The notes: generated by a model from the sequence alone, not told the origin. Counted from the stretch's first letter, positions 42,038 through 52,660 are shown. The stretch is DNA of 64,000 bases from Pyramidobacter sp. YE332 (GCF_033060595.1 NZ_CP133038.1:186001-250000), one strand, 5' to 3'. Translations and numbers: made by a program.

Positions 42038-42082
42038 ACGCTCTAGACTCTGCATTTATTGCTGGAATGGAAGAGAATGAAA
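42038..42082 (+). repeat. purF 3'-end repeat, copy C (diverged)
   Basis: It encodes RLCIYCWNGRE-stop, against KLCTYCWNGRE in purF, with about 70-75 % base identity over 45 bp. It is preceded by MTAAE, which may be the remains of DMLAAVGVE. Confidence 0.75.
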
Positions 42083-42092
42083 AACACGACGG

Positions 42093-42133
42093 CGGCAGCC
42101 CCTTTCCCGCGATGGGAAGGGGGCTGCCGCCAT
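42093..42133 (+). terminator. 18-bp hairpin after copy C
   Basis: GGCGGCAGCCCCTTTCCC (42093-42110) and its complement (42116-42133), one G.T pair. It lies 10 nt after the copy C stop. No gene is supported between here and the adhesin promoter region. Confidence 0.75.
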
Positions 42134-42360
42134 TTTGCCGTACCGACTGGGCGCGGACAAGGGAAACACGCCGGCCGTTTTGCGGGCATGTCCGTTCGGA
42201 AAAAACAAAAAGACATGCTTGCATAATGATCGTTTCATCGTGCCGATGGCGGAAAAGCCCGCCCTGAAATAAGAGCTGTACAGTACGGAACGGATTTTGC
42301 GCGCGGTTTTGAGCGATAGGTAAGGGAAGATGTAATGAAAACAATTAGATATCTTTACGC

Positions 42361-42376
42361 GGGGGGGGGGTATGAT
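42361..42376 (+). promoter_or_regulatory. Ten-G tract abutting a -10-like element upstream of the adhesin
   Basis: G10 (42361-42370) followed directly by TATGAT (42371-42376). The tract would lie in the -35/-10 spacer. Its length could vary by slippage and change expression of the adhesin 225 nt downstream. A good -35 is not evident at the present length. Confidence 0.6.
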
Positions 42377-42600
42377 AAGCTCACATTAATTGTCCAATTA
42401 CAATTCGAATACATTGGTTGAATTGATCCATTCCATCGCAGTGTGGATGAAATCTTTTATTTATCCCTGCGACGACAGGAACTTCAGGTATTCGAGGCGC
42501 GTCGTCGGAAGGAAAACAGACATTCCCGTTTTCCCCCGTCGGGGGACGCCTCTTGGGTGCGGCGTTCTTGATTCGTAAATATTCGAAAGGAGAATATCAC

Positions 42601-45600
42601 ATGGAAGAGCAAAGAAGGTTCTATTGGAAACGCGGCGCATCGGTTGCCGGCGCGTCGCTACTGGCGGCTGCGTGCTTGGGGCTGACGACGTTCCCGGGTA
42701 CGGCCCTCGCTGCCCTGCAGAGCTGGGACGCTCAGATCGGCGGGGTCACGGTGAAGACTGTCGATGAAACCGATAACGTCTTGAACTTCAAGGCGGGCGA
42801 GATATCCAACATCGTTTTGACGAACAAGGGAGGCGCCATCGATATCGCCACCAGCCGTAACGTGCAGTTCAACAGAGTCGGCATCGGCACGGGAACGGTC
42901 CTCGAAAACGGCGGGGCGATTATCGGCAACGTCAGCATCAATAACCCCGAAGTCAGCTTGGGCACCGTGAACGGCCTGATCAACATCACACTCGACCCCG
43001 GCTGGGGCGAGGGCAACAGGCGCTTCCAGGCCGCCACCGAGGGACAGCTCAGAGAGATAGCCAACGCGGACATGTACTTCCACGTCAACCCCGGCGCGGC
43101 GGTCGATCCCGTCACCACCAACAAGGGCCCCATGACGGCCACGGCGGGAGCCGGAGGTCAAAATTCTCTGGCGGCGGGCGCCAACGCCACGACAGCCAAA
43201 ACGGCGGCAAACTCCGTAGCCGTGGGCTACAAGGCGACGGTCAACGGGAGCAACTCCGTCGCCGTAGGAACTAACAACACCACGAGCTTTGGAACGACGA
43301 CGATCGTCGGCAGCAACTCTTCGGCGACTGGGACTCTCTCCGGCGCCGGCAGCGTCGCCATGATGGGCTATCAGAACATACTGAAGGACGCCTCCCGCGT
43401 CGTCATGCTGGGCAGCCAGAACAAATTGACCGGCAACGCGGCGAAGAACGAGGCCAACAAGAGCGTGCTCATCGGCGCGGACAACCAGGTCAACCAGAAC
43501 GCCGGTAACACGATCCAGTACTTCAAGCATACCACGCTGATCGGCACGGAGAACAAGAACGTCGAAAATCCGGAAAATTCGATCATCCTGGGCAACCGCA
43601 ATACCGTGAGGGGGACCGGGACCGAAAGTGTCCTGTTCAGAACGCGGTCGACTCTGTCGGACACCATCGTCATCGGCGAGAGCAACTCCGCGATCGACAC
43701 CCGCGTAGTCGGCGTTATGGGCGGCCTCAACGAAGCCTCAAGCAGCTACTGGTCCTCGGTCAACGGCGTTCAGAACAAACTGATAAACAGCAGCGCGTCG
43801 AACATCATCGGCATCAGAAACGTCATATCCATGGACGTCGCGCCGACGACGAACTTCTTCACGGGCGCGCCCAGCAGATACGTGCAGAACAACGTGATCG
43901 GCGTCGACAACGGCATTCTGAACGCGTCAGAGCAGAACAGCGTCATCGGCTCCGGGAACACTCTCTCCGGGACCAGCACGCAGAACTTCGTCGCCGGCTT
44001 CGGCAACACGCTGGGCGCGGACATTGCCGGCAGCCAGATCCTCTCCAGCGGCGGCACGGTGGCAGCTGGCGTCACCGACGGCGTGCTGATCGGCCGTGGT
44101 GGCAGCCTGACGGTGTCGGGCGGCGTGGCCCTCGGCAGCGGCTCCGTAGCCTCTGTCGACAAGGGCGCCGTCGGCTACGATCCGTCGACCGGCGCGGCTT
44201 CCACGGATACGTCGGCAACCTGGAAATCCACGGCAGCCGCCGTCTCCATAGGTTCTGCCGCCGGTACGGCGGGAGCGGTCACCCGCCAGATCGTCAACGT
44301 CGCCGCCGGTACGGACGACACCGACGCCGTCAACGTCGCGCAACTGAAGAAAGTGGCAACCGGCGCGGCAGCCGGCTCCACCTACACCATCGGCGCCGAC
44401 CCGGCCGGCGCGGCTGCGGGCATCGTGCTCGACAGCTCGAACAAACGCCTCGACATCGTTCCCGACGGCAGCATCATCACCACCGCCGTGGTCGGACGCA
44501 CCGTCAAGATCGGCGTGGATATGGATCAACTTTCCGGACAGCTGGATTTCTCTTCCAGATTCACTATCAGCGACAACGCGGCGACACCGGGAACGCATAC
44601 CGTCGAACTCGGCAAGAACAAAAATCCCGAAATCAAGTTCGTCGGCGCCAACGGCGTCATTACCACCGTCGCGGGCGGCGTCGTCACGATCGGCCTCGAT
44701 CCCGACGCGGGGCAGGGCGGCAAATGGAACCTTCAGACCAATGGAGGACCATCGATCGTCGTCGCCAAGAACGATACCGTCCAGTTCAAGAACGGCAGCA
44801 ACATTGAAATCACCCGCGACGAAAGAGACGTGACCGTGCGCGTCGTCGACGCGCCCACCTTCGCCGGCAAAGTCACCGCCAAAGGCTTCGACGCGACCGG
44901 CAGCAAGATCGTCAACGTCGCCAAGGGAGACGTCACTCAGACCAGCGCCGACGCGGTCAACGGCTCGCAGCTCTGGGGCGTCTCGTCGAGCGTCTCCAAT
45001 CACTTCGGCGGCGGCTCCACCGTCAACAACGACGGTTCCGTCTCCGCCCCCACCTACGTCATCCGCGGCGGCACGTACCATAACGTCGGCGACGCCCTCA
45101 GCGCCGTAGACACACAGTTCAACAACATCTACAACAACTTTGGCAGCGTCTATAACCAGATGGGCGAACTGAGAAGCGAAATCAAGAGCACCGGAGCGCT
45201 CGGATCTGCCCTCGCCGGGTTGAAACCGATGCAGTACGACCCCGTCGAACCCAGCCAGATCATGGCCGGCTTCGGAGCGTACAGAGGCGAGTACGCGCTG
45301 GCCCTCGGCTTCGCGCACTATCTGAAAGAAGACTTCATGGTCCACGCCGGAGTGTCCGTCACGCACCACGGCGAGTCGATGGCCAACGCCGGCCTGACGT
45401 GGAAGATCGGTCGCAAGGAAGACAAAGACCAGATCCCCGAACGCTACCGCTCCGGCCCGATCAGCAGCGTCTACGTGATGCAGAAGGAGAACGCCGAGCT
45501 GCAGGTCCAGGTGGCCTCGCTCAAGCACAAGCTCGCCGAGAGCCAGGCCGACCAGGCGCGCGAGATCGCCGAACTGAAGGCGGATATGGAAGACATGAGA

Positions 45601-45633
45601 CGCCTGCTGCGCGCCTCCGGCAAGCTCAAGTAA
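42601..45633 (+). CDS. Trimeric autotransporter adhesin (YadA-like)
   Basis: A 1010-residue surface protein. An extended signal peptide ends near ALA37. Left-handed beta-roll head repeats ([23 protein letters not shown]) start near residue 205, with many N/S/G-rich repeats to about 520. Neck and stalk motifs follow ([24 protein letters not shown] near 780). The membrane anchor (LPxL-like [10 protein letters not shown], then [31 protein letters not shown]) ends near 938. Unusually a ~70-residue charged coiled-coil tail follows ([28 protein letters not shown]). AAAGGAG precedes the ATG. It mediates adhesion by analogy; the ligand is unknown. Confidence 0.92.
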   Translation: MEEQRRFYWKRGASVAGASLLAAACLGLTTFPGTALAALQSWDAQIGGVTVKTVDETDNVLNFKAGEISNIVLTNKGGAIDIATSRNVQFNRVGIGTGTVLENGGAIIGNVSINNPEVSLGTVNGLINITLDPGWGEGNRRFQAATEGQLREIANADMYFHVNPGAAVDPVTTNKGPMTATAGAGGQNSLAAGANATTAKTAANSVAVGYKATVNGSNSVAVGTNNTTSFGTTTIVGSNSSATGTLSGAGSVAMMGYQNILKDASRVVMLGSQNKLTGNAAKNEANKSVLIGADNQVNQNAGNTIQYFKHTTLIGTENKNVENPENSIILGNRNTVRGTGTESVLFRTRSTLSDTIVIGESNSAIDTRVVGVMGGLNEASSSYWSSVNGVQNKLINSSASNIIGIRNVISMDVAPTTNFFTGAPSRYVQNNVIGVDNGILNASEQNSVIGSGNTLSGTSTQNFVAGFGNTLGADIAGSQILSSGGTVAAGVTDGVLIGRGGSLTVSGGVALGSGSVASVDKGAVGYDPSTGAASTDTSATWKSTAAAVSIGSAAGTAGAVTRQIVNVAAGTDDTDAVNVAQLKKVATGAAAGSTYTIGADPAGAAAGIVLDSSNKRLDIVPDGSIITTAVVGRTVKIGVDMDQLSGQLDFSSRFTISDNAATPGTHTVELGKNKNPEIKFVGANGVITTVAGGVVTIGLDPDAGQGGKWNLQTNGGPSIVVAKNDTVQFKNGSNIEITRDERDVTVRVVDAPTFAGKVTAKGFDATGSKIVNVAKGDVTQTSADAVNGSQLWGVSSSVSNHFGGGSTVNNDGSVSAPTYVIRGGTYHNVGDALSAVDTQFNNIYNNFGSVYNQMGELRSEIKSTGALGSALAGLKPMQYDPVEPSQIMAGFGAYRGEYALALGFAHYLKEDFMVHAGVSVTHHGESMANAGLTWKIGRKEDKDQIPERYRSGPISSVYVMQKENAELQVQVASLKHKLAESQADQAREIAELKADMEDMRRLLRASGKLK

Positions 45634-45659
45634 CGCCGGTTTTCGACGGGACGGAAAAC

Positions 45660-45726
45660 GGCGAAGAAACGCGAAGGGCCCCCGATCGTAGATCGTACGA
45701 TCGGGGGCCCTTCGCGTTTCTTCGCC
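45660..45726. terminator. 31-bp perfect hairpin between the adhesin and recA
   Basis: Arms 45660-45690 and 45696-45726 pair perfectly with a 5-nt loop. It lies between convergent genes and has no T-run. Confidence 0.85.
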
Positions 45727-45749
45727 GCGCTTTCGGAGAAAACGCCGCG

Positions 45750-46910
45750 TTACTTTTTGCTCTCCTTCTCCGCTTCGGCCTGCATGGACTCGTCGGAGAT
45801 GTCCAGATCGATCACTTCTTCGTCGATGTCCACGCCGTGGCCGCTGTCCACGGAATCTTCGTCGTCGCTTTTTTCCGGCGCCGTGTAGAAGCCAAGCCCT
45901 TCGGCGGCCTGATCGAGCACCGTCTTGCGGATCTCGGCCAGCATCTCGGGATTTTTGTCGAGGAACTCGGCCAGGCGGTCCTTGCCCTGGGCGAGCGTCT
46001 CGCCCTTGTAGGTGAGCCACGAGCCCTTACGCTTGACCACGTTGGCGTCGATGGCCATATCGACGATGGACATGGTGAGGGGGATGCCCTTGCCGTAGAT
46101 CAGCGAGCAGTGGGCGCTGCGGAACGGCGGCGCCTGCTTGTTCTTGACCACCTTGATGTAGAGTTCGTGGCCGATCACGTCGTCGCCCTTGGAGATCTGC
46201 TTGCCGCGGCGCACTTCGATGCGTACCGAAGTGTAGAACTTGAGGGCGCGGCCGCCCGTCGTCGTCTCCGTAGGGCCTTTGGAGTAGCCCGTGGGGATCG
46301 TGGCGCGCAGCTGGTTGATGAACACGACGACGCAGTTGCTGCGGGCGATCGAGGCGGTGAGCCGGCGCAGTCCGTAGGACATCAGGCGCGCCTGCAGGCC
46401 CACCTGGCTCTCGCCGATCGTGCCGTCGATCTCCGCCTGCGGCGTCAGCGCCGCCACCGAGTCGACGACGACGATATCCACGGCGCCGCTGCGCACGAGC
46501 GTCTCGAGGATGAAAAGCGCCTGTTCGCCGCTGTCAGGCTGCGACAGGTAGAGCGATTCGATCTGCACGCCCAGCGCCGCCGCGAGGCGCGGGTCGAGCG
46601 CGTGTTCGGCGTCGATGAAGGCCGCTACGCCGCCGGCCTTCTGCGCTTCGGCGATGGCGTGCAGCGCCAGCGTGGTCTTGCCGCTGCCCTCCGGTCCGAA
46701 GATCTCGACGATGCGGCCGCGGGGAAGGCCGCCGATGCCGAGCGCCACGTCCAGCGGCAGGATGCCCGTGGGGATCACTTCCACGTTCGCCGTGTTGCGC
46801 TCGCCGAGGCGCATGATCGAACCGTCGCCGAACTTGCTGCGGATGTCGTCGAGCGCCTGCTCGAGAATGTCCTCGCGCGTCAGTTTTTTGCCCTTTTTTG
46901 TTTCAGCCAA
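45750..46910 (-). CDS. recA: Recombinase A
   Basis: A 386-residue protein with Walker [10 protein letters not shown] at residues 72-80, Walker [11 protein letters not shown], loop L2 with [12 protein letters not shown], and [14 protein letters not shown]. The C-terminus is long and very acidic ([21 protein letters not shown]). It catalyses strand exchange and LexA cleavage. It is last of the leftward run rimO-pgpA-pncC-thpR-recA. No clear SOS box was found before it. Start 46910 is next to GGAGGAG. Confidence 0.97.
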   Translation of the reverse strand: MAETKKGKKLTREDILEQALDDIRSKFGDGSIMRLGERNTANVEVIPTGILPLDVALGIGGLPRGRIVEIFGPEGSGKTTLALHAIAEAQKAGGVAAFIDAEHALDPRLAAALGVQIESLYLSQPDSGEQALFILETLVRSGAVDIVVVDSVAALTPQAEIDGTIGESQVGLQARLMSYGLRRLTASIARSNCVVVFINQLRATIPTGYSKGPTETTTGGRALKFYTSVRIEVRRGKQISKGDDVIGHELYIKVVKNKQAPPFRSAHCSLIYGKGIPLTMSIVDMAIDANVVKRKGSWLTYKGETLAQGKDRLAEFLDKNPEMLAEIRKTVLDQAAEGLGFYTAPEKSDDEDSVDSGHGVDIDEEVIDLDISDESMQAEAEKESKK

Positions 46911-46946
46911 GGGAAACTCCTCCAGTCTCTGTGGTTTTGTCGAAAT

Positions 46947-47531
46947 CTATGCTCCGTCCGCCGCCGTTCCCAAACGGCAGACCGTCAACGGTTCGTAGCG
47001 CGGCCCCGCGGACGTCAGGCGGCTGCGCATGAAGATCGCGCGATCGGCCGTCCAACCGCGCCCGGCAAGCTTCCATGGACGCAGAGCGTCCAGCGCCGCC
47101 GGGTCGAACCTGCGCGAAGCGTCCATACGGGCCAGCGTCAGATGGGGCGAAAACTTTCTGCCGTCGGGCGGCAGCCCGGCTTCGCGGCAGGCGCCTTCGA
47201 TCAGAGCGTTCAGCCGTTCGAGCGTTGCCGTGTCGCCGCCCAGCCCGGCCCAAAGCACGCGCGGCGGCCGGCCGAAGGTGCCCGTTTCCCGCAAAGTCAG
47301 CGTCGGCGGTGCGGCCCGACGTTCCGACAGCAGATCTTTCACGCACTCGCCAAGAGCCCGTGCCGCGGCTTGCGGAATTTCGCCGCAGAAACGCAGCGTC
47401 ACGTGCAGACCGGCCTCCGCCGCCCAGCGGACGCCCGAAACTGCGGCGCGATTTGCGGCGATCCAGGCAGCGATCTCTTTTTTCAGCTCGGGCGCGAGCG
47501 GCAGGCAAAAGAAGCAGCGCACGCGCTCCAT
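46947..47531 (-). CDS. thpR: RNA 2',3'-cyclic phosphodiesterase
   Basis: A 194-residue 2H-phosphoesterase. The two catalytic HxTx motifs are HVTLRF (near residue 43) and HLTLAR (near 130). It opens 2',3'-cyclic phosphates of RNA. The start ATG 47531 overlaps the pncC stop (TGATG), so the two genes are coupled. It sits before recA with a 36-nt gap, a common order in Thermotogota and Synergistota. Confidence 0.9.
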   Translation of the reverse strand: MERVRCFFCLPLAPELKKEIAAWIAANRAAVSGVRWAAEAGLHVTLRFCGEIPQAAARALGECVKDLLSERRAAPPTLTLRETGTFGRPPRVLWAGLGGDTATLERLNALIEGACREAGLPPDGRKFSPHLTLARMDASRRFDPAALDALRPWKLAGRGWTADRAIFMRSRLTSAGPRYEPLTVCRLGTAADGA

Positions 47532-48028
47532 CACTCCGCCTCCGTCAGCGCCTCGATCAGCATCGAGAGGGCGTGAACCGCCGTCTGCGCGCGCACCGCG
47601 GCGCGGCCGCCGGCGAAATGGCGCACGTGGGCTTCGACTCCGCCGGGGCCATACAGGCCGAACCACACGGTGCCGATGGGCTTTTCCGCGCTGCCGCCGT
47701 CGGGGCCGGCCACTCCGGTCACGGACACGGTCCAGTCGGCGCCGAGCGCTTTCGCCGCGCCCCGCGCCATGAAACGCGCGCACTCGCCGCTCACCGCCCC
47801 GGCCGTGCTCAGGATCTCCTCCGGCACGCCCAGCAGCTTCGTTTTCACCGCGTTGGCGTAACTGACGACGCCACCGAGAAAGTACTCGCTGCTGCCCGGC
47901 ACCGCTGTGATCGCGCCGGCGATCAGGCCGCCCGTGCAGGATTCCGCCGTGCCGACGGTGACGCGCCGCGCCAGCGCCAGTTCTTTGAGTTTCAGCGCCA
48001 GCGCCGCGATGTTTTCTTCCTGCGTCAT
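47531..48028 (-). CDS. pncC: CinA-family nicotinamide-nucleotide amidohydrolase
   Basis: A 165-residue protein with the short CinA C-terminal domain only: TVGTAESCTGGLIAGAITAVPGSSEYF with catalytic Ser/Lys/Tyr region, then GVVSYANAVK and VTGVAGPDGGSAEKPIGTVWFG. It deamidates NMN for NAD recycling. The N-terminal MoCF domain of full CinA is absent. It precedes thpR and follows pgpA. Confidence 0.9.
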   Translation of the reverse strand: MTQEENIAALALKLKELALARRVTVGTAESCTGGLIAGAITAVPGSSEYFLGGVVSYANAVKTKLLGVPEEILSTAGAVSGECARFMARGAAKALGADWTVSVTGVAGPDGGSAEKPIGTVWFGLYGPGGVEAHVRHFAGGRAAVRAQTAVHALSMLIEALTEAE

Positions 48029-48059
48029 GACGGACCTCCTTCGAAAATCGCCGCGTTTC

Positions 48060-48549
<490 letters not shown>

Positions 48550-48557
<8 letters not shown>

Positions 48558-49854
48558 GGATCGCCACTCCCGACAAATCATATTCCGACGAAGCGGTGAT
48601 CTTCACCGCGATCACGTCGCCCGGCCGGGCGCGCTCCGCTCCCGTCACCGTGACGACGCCGTCGATCTCGGGCGCGTCGCGGAAGGAGCGGCCGACGCGC
48701 TCGCCCGTCTCCTCGTCGACCTCGTCGATCAGCACGTTCAGCTCATGCCCGACGAAATGCGCCTGCCGCGTCAGCGAGACCTGCTGCTGCAGTTCCATCA
48801 GTTCGTTGTAGCGCGCCGTCTTCTCCGCCTCGGGGATCTGGTCGGGAAACGCCGCCGCCGGCGTGCCGTCCTCGGGCGAATAGACGAACGCGCCAAGGCG
48901 GTCGAAGCCGATCTCCTCGACGAAGTCGAGCAGCTTGTCGAACTGCGCCCGCGTCTCGCCGGGGAATCCCACCATCAGCGTGGTGCGGAAGGCGAAATCG
49001 GGATCGATCTCGCGCCCGCGCCGGAACAGCTCGCGGATGTGGCGCTCCACCGGCGGGCGGTTCATGCGCCGCAGCACGCCGTCGTCGACGTGCTGGATGG
49101 GGATGTCGAGCCACGGCAAAATCACGGGGCTGGCGGCGACGCGTTCGAGAAAGGCCGTGTCGACCAGAGAGGGATGCAGATAGAACAGACGCAGCCAGAC
49201 GCCGCGCGGCAGCTCCTTCTCCAGCTCGTCGAGCAGGAACGGCAGCGAGGGACGGCCGAACAGGTCGGCGCCGTAGATGCTCAGCTCCTGGCCGACGAGG
49301 CACAGCTCCTTCGCGCCTTCATCGACGAGGCGGCGCGCTTCGCCGACGATCTGCGCTACCGGCACGCTGCGCAGGCGGCCGCGGATGCCGGGGATGGCGC
49401 AGTAGGAACAATGGCTGTTGCAGCCTTCGCTGATTTTCAGATAGCGCGTCCAGGGCGTGCCCGACAGATCGGCGCGCAGGCAGCCGGACGCCGCCGCGGC
49501 CGGAACGTCGCGCCCCATCTCGCGGAGCAGCGCGCCCCAGTCCTCGGACTTCGCCCAGAAGTCGACCGTCGGGAACTCGGCCTTGAGTTCGTCGCCGTAA
49601 CGGTTCAGCATGCAGCCGACGACGGCGATCCGGCTGACGACGCCCTCTTTTTTCAGCCGTTCCAGATCGAGGATGACCTGAATGCCCTCTTCCACGGCCG
49701 CCTGCAGAAAGCCGCAGGTGTTGACGAGCGCGACGTCGGCTTCCTCGGCGCGGCTGACGAGGCGGAATCCCGCCGCCTCGAGAACGCCGCCGAGGTGTTC
49801 GCTGTCGACGGCGTTCTTCGGGCAGCCGAGGCTGACGATGTAGAGGTTCTTCAC
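48550..49854 (-). CDS. rimO: Ribosomal protein uS12 methylthiotransferase
   Basis: A 434-residue protein. The N-terminal UPF0004 domain holds three Cys (SLGCPKN, NTCGFL, VVGCML). The radical SAM motif CNSHCSYC lies near residue 145. The C-terminus has a TRAM domain (GHELNVLIDEVDEETGERVG). CPKNAVDSE and FLQAAVEEGI are RimO-type rather than MiaB-type marks. It methylthiolates Asp of ribosomal protein S12. It follows the rodZ-like gene by 4 nt. Confidence 0.95.
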
Positions 49855-49858
49855 AGGG

Positions 49859-50857
49859 TTATCTTCTCACTTTCAGGCTCGAGCCGTCGGGACGGTATTC
49901 GAGGCGCTGCACGCCGCCGCCGGGAGAACTGAAATCCGTCCCGTTCGTGGAGACCTGCACGTTCTGTCCGGCGCCGAAACGGACGGACAGCGTCCTGTCC
50001 AGCGGGAAGGTCTGTTCAAAACCTTCGCGCACCGTGGTCACAAGCAGGTCTTTGTCTCCCTCTCTGACGCGCAGCCAGCAGTCGCCGCTGGCGCGGATCG
50101 TCAGCGCGGCCTTGGCGGCGGCTTCGCCCGTTTTCTCCGGCATGACGGCCGGTTTCTCCGCAGGGACGAGGGGAGGCTCGGCGTCCGGCTCCGCGCCGGC
50201 GTTTTCTGCCTGTCGGCGAGCCTGCATTTCGCGTTGCACCGCCGCTTCTTCGGCTTTCCGCATTTCGTCGTGGCGCGCCTGTTCCGCTTCGCGGCTCTTC
50301 ATCTCGTCATAGGCCTGTTCCCGCTGCAGCTTGGAAACTTCGCCGCGGAGGCGGTCCCAGTTGAACCACAGTCCGCCAAGCGCTCCTACGATGAGCAGAA
50401 CCAACAGAATCACGCCGTTGCGGCGCGTCGAGCTGTGCCGGAAGCCGCGGGCCGGCAGCCCCATGTTCGCGGCGCCGGCCCGCACCGAGGAAGGCGGCAT
50501 CATGGAATGCCGTCTCCCCGCGCTTTCTGACCGGTCGGCGGATTCCGACGCGCCCTGGGCCGGCCCGAAAGTGTCGATCGTCAACTGCTGGCGGTATTCG
50601 TTCCACAGCTCGGGAGCGCCGAGCAGCGTCGTGCAGGTGCGCACGAAACCGCGGGCGTACACCAGCGCTTTGAAGCGGGCGAAATTCCCCGCCTCGATGT
50701 CCTCGAGAAAGTTCTTCCGGATGCAGGTCGCCGCCGAGATGTCGTCGAGCGTCAGATTTTTGCTTTCGCGCAGGCGCTGCAGCTCGGCTCCCAGTTCCTG
50801 AAGCGAACGGGGTTCATCCTTCCTGCGCTCGCTCGTAGGGGTGTTCGCGTCTTTCAT
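49859..50857 (-). CDS. rodZ: RodZ-like HTH membrane protein
   Basis: A 332-residue protein. The N-terminal xre-type HTH domain is ELGAELQRLRESKNLTLDDIS..TCIRKNFLEDIEAGNF (residues 22-60). A membrane segment (GVILLVLLIVGALGGLWF) lies near residue 160. A charged coiled coil (residues 175-235) follows. The C-terminal DUF4115-like domain is LTIRASGDCWLRVREGDKDLLVTTVREGFEQTF. RodZ links MreB to the wall synthesis machinery. It heads the leftward run into rimO. Confidence 0.88.
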   Translation of the reverse strand: MKDANTPTSERRKDEPRSLQELGAELQRLRESKNLTLDDISAATCIRKNFLEDIEAGNFARFKALVYARGFVRTCTTLLGAPELWNEYRQQLTIDTFGPAQGASESADRSESAGRRHSMMPPSSVRAGAANMGLPARGFRHSSTRRNGVILLVLLIVGALGGLWFNWDRLRGEVSKLQREQAYDEMKSREAEQARHDEMRKAEEAAVQREMQARRQAENAGAEPDAEPPLVPAEKPAVMPEKTGEAAAKAALTIRASGDCWLRVREGDKDLLVTTVREGFEQTFPLDRTLSVRFGAGQNVQVSTNGTDFSSPGGGVQRLEYRPDGSSLKVRR

Positions 50858-50912
50858 CGTGGTTCCTCCTTAAAAATACATGAAACACCGCTCGCGCACG
50901 CGGGCGCTTCCG

Positions 50913-51596
50913 CTATTCTCCATCCGCCAACGCACGCATTTTCGCGACGGTCGCCGCCGGGTCGGGCGTGCCGAAAACGGCGCTGCCCATCACGGCCACG
51001 TCGACGCCGCAGCGGCGCACCTGCGCGACGTTGGGCGCGCCGACGCCGCCGTCCATCTCGATCAGGAACTTCAGGCCGCGGGCTTCGCGCAGCTGACACA
51101 GCGTCACGGCCTTCTCCGTCACCTCGGGGATGAAGGACTGGCCGCCGAAACCGGGATCGACCGACATCAGCAGCACCACGTCGGCGATGTTCAGCACGGG
51201 CTTGATCAGTTCCACGGGCGTGGCGGGATTGAGCGCCACGCCGGAACGGACGCCGGCGGCGCGGATCTTCGAAAGGGCTCGGTGCAGGTGGCGGCACGCT
51301 TCCTGATGAACGACAAGGTAATCGGGGCGGGATTCGAGGAACATGTCGAGAAAATCCTCGCCGGGCTCGACCATCAGGTGAACGTCGATGACGGCGTCGG
51401 GATAGCGGCGGCGCAGCGCCTTGACGATCGCCGGACCGTAGGAGAGGTTGGGGACGAAATGACCGTCCATGACGTCCACGTGCAGCCAGTCGAAATCGCC
51501 TTTCAACGCGTCGACGGAGGCGCCGACCGCCAGAGGATCGGCGGAAAGGATCGAGGGCGCGATCAGAAACGGTTTCAATTGTAACGATCCTGCCAT
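50913..51596 (-). CDS. rpe: Ribulose-phosphate 3-epimerase
   Basis: A 227-residue TIM barrel. IAPSILSADPL, then HVDVMDGHFVPNLSYGP with catalytic Asp, IDVHLMVEPGEDF, and MSVDPGFGGQSFIPE as phosphate loop; the second catalytic Asp is in IEMDGGV. It interconverts ribulose- and xylulose-5-phosphate. It overlaps the upstream PASTA gene by 22 nt. Confidence 0.95.
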   Translation of the reverse strand: MAGSLQLKPFLIAPSILSADPLAVGASVDALKGDFDWLHVDVMDGHFVPNLSYGPAIVKALRRRYPDAVIDVHLMVEPGEDFLDMFLESRPDYLVVHQEACRHLHRALSKIRAAGVRSGVALNPATPVELIKPVLNIADVVLLMSVDPGFGGQSFIPEVTEKAVTLCQLREARGLKFLIEMDGGVGAPNVAQVRRCGVDVAVMGSAVFGTPDPAATVAKMRALADGE

Positions 51597-52660
51597 ACGA
51601 AATTGCCTCCCAGATAGATGGTGACGACGGCTTCGCCCACGTAGGGGGCGTTGATCTTGATGTACTCGCCGGCCTTGGCCTTGCGGTTCACGAGCGTGTG
51701 CTCGCCTTCTTTGTCGATCAGCTCGATGACCAGCGTCTGATTGCTCACGGGCGGCGCCTGATAACGGATCGAAGCGACTTTTTTCTTCGTTTCGGCAGGC
51801 GGCTGCTTCTTGTCGTCCGGCGACGTCTGCGCGGCGCCGTCGCCCTGCCGGTTCTGAACGGCTGCCGTGTCTGGATCGATGCCGGGCTCTACGACGATCA
51901 CTTTCGCGCCGCCGCCGCTCTTTTCACCGCCGTCCTGCTGCGGCGCCAGTTTGCGGTCCCAGCTGGCGACGCGCAGATGAACGTCGGCGCCGCGGGCCAC
52001 GCGCTGGCCGGCAGCGGGATTCATGGAGACGACCATGCCCTGCGGCGAGCTGTTGCTGTAAACGTACTCCACGCGGGGACGCAGCGAGCTTTCGCGCGCC
52101 AGAGCCTCGGCCGTCTTCTCGTCGCGCTGGACGAGATCGGGAACGATCACCATGCCGGAAGCGGCGGCCGGCCCGAGGCTGATCAGCAGGCCGACTTCGC
52201 GGCTCTGGGAAATGGAGACGGGCGCCGCGGGATTTTGGGCGATGACGACGCCGGCGGGACGCTCGTGATTGATCTTCTGCACTTCGCCGAGGACGAAACC
52301 CGCCTCTTCGAGACGCGCCACGGCCTGTTTCTCCGTCAGACCGCGCAGATCGGGCAGCGGGAGCTTTTCGGAACCGCGGCTGACTTTGAGGATCGCCACT
52401 TTGTCGGCGCGGAGCTTGACGCCCATCTCCGGCCACTGGCCGATGACGGTGCCGCGGGGAAGCGCCGAGTCCTCTTCCTCGACGCGGGCTTTGATGCCCA
52501 TGCGCTCCAGCGTCTGTACGGCCTCGATGACCGAACTGCCTTTCAGCAGCGGGATCGAACGGGCGGGATTGGAGAAGAAGACTTTATAACTGATAAAGGC
52601 CGCGCTGCCGATGATGCACAGCAGCACCACCAACAATGCCGCTCGAAAGGTTCTGCCCAT
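51575..52660 (-). CDS. Membrane-anchored PASTA-repeat protein
   Basis: A 361-residue protein with one N-terminal membrane segment (ALLVVLLCIIGSAAFISY, residues 8-26) and three PASTA repeats to about residue 233 (VIEAVQTLERMG; LPDLRGLTEKQAVARLEEAG; VPDLVQRDEKTAEALARES). Proline-rich and charged linkers and a short C-terminal domain follow. No kinase domain is fused, unlike PknB. PASTA repeats bind muropeptide or nascent peptidoglycan. The order rsmB-PASTA-rpe resembles kinase-cluster loci. Confidence 0.88.
   Translation of the reverse strand: MGRTFRAALLVVLLCIIGSAAFISYKVFFSNPARSIPLLKGSSVIEAVQTLERMGIKARVEEEDSALPRGTVIGQWPEMGVKLRADKVAILKVSRGSEKLPLPDLRGLTEKQAVARLEEAGFVLGEVQKINHERPAGVVIAQNPAAPVSISQSREVGLLISLGPAAASGMVIVPDLVQRDEKTAEALARESSLRPRVEYVYSNSSPQGMVVSMNPAAGQRVARGADVHLRVASWDRKLAPQQDGGEKSGGGAKVIVVEPGIDPDTAAVQNRQGDGAAQTSPDDKKQPPAETKKKVASIRYQAPPVSNQTLVIELIDKEGEHTLVNRKAKAGEYIKINAPYVGEAVVTIYLGGNFVWQDRYN

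Noticed and set aside
38502-42092. CRISPR or integron attC array in the repeated purF tails
   Set aside because: The repeats are too few and unequally spaced, encode a protein end, and lack attC-type symmetry. No integrase is nearby.
42601-42680. Lipoprotein signal (LAAAC) in the adhesin leader
   Set aside because: The -3 residue does not fit a lipobox, and a normal cleavage site (ALA) follows with the expected extended signal peptide.
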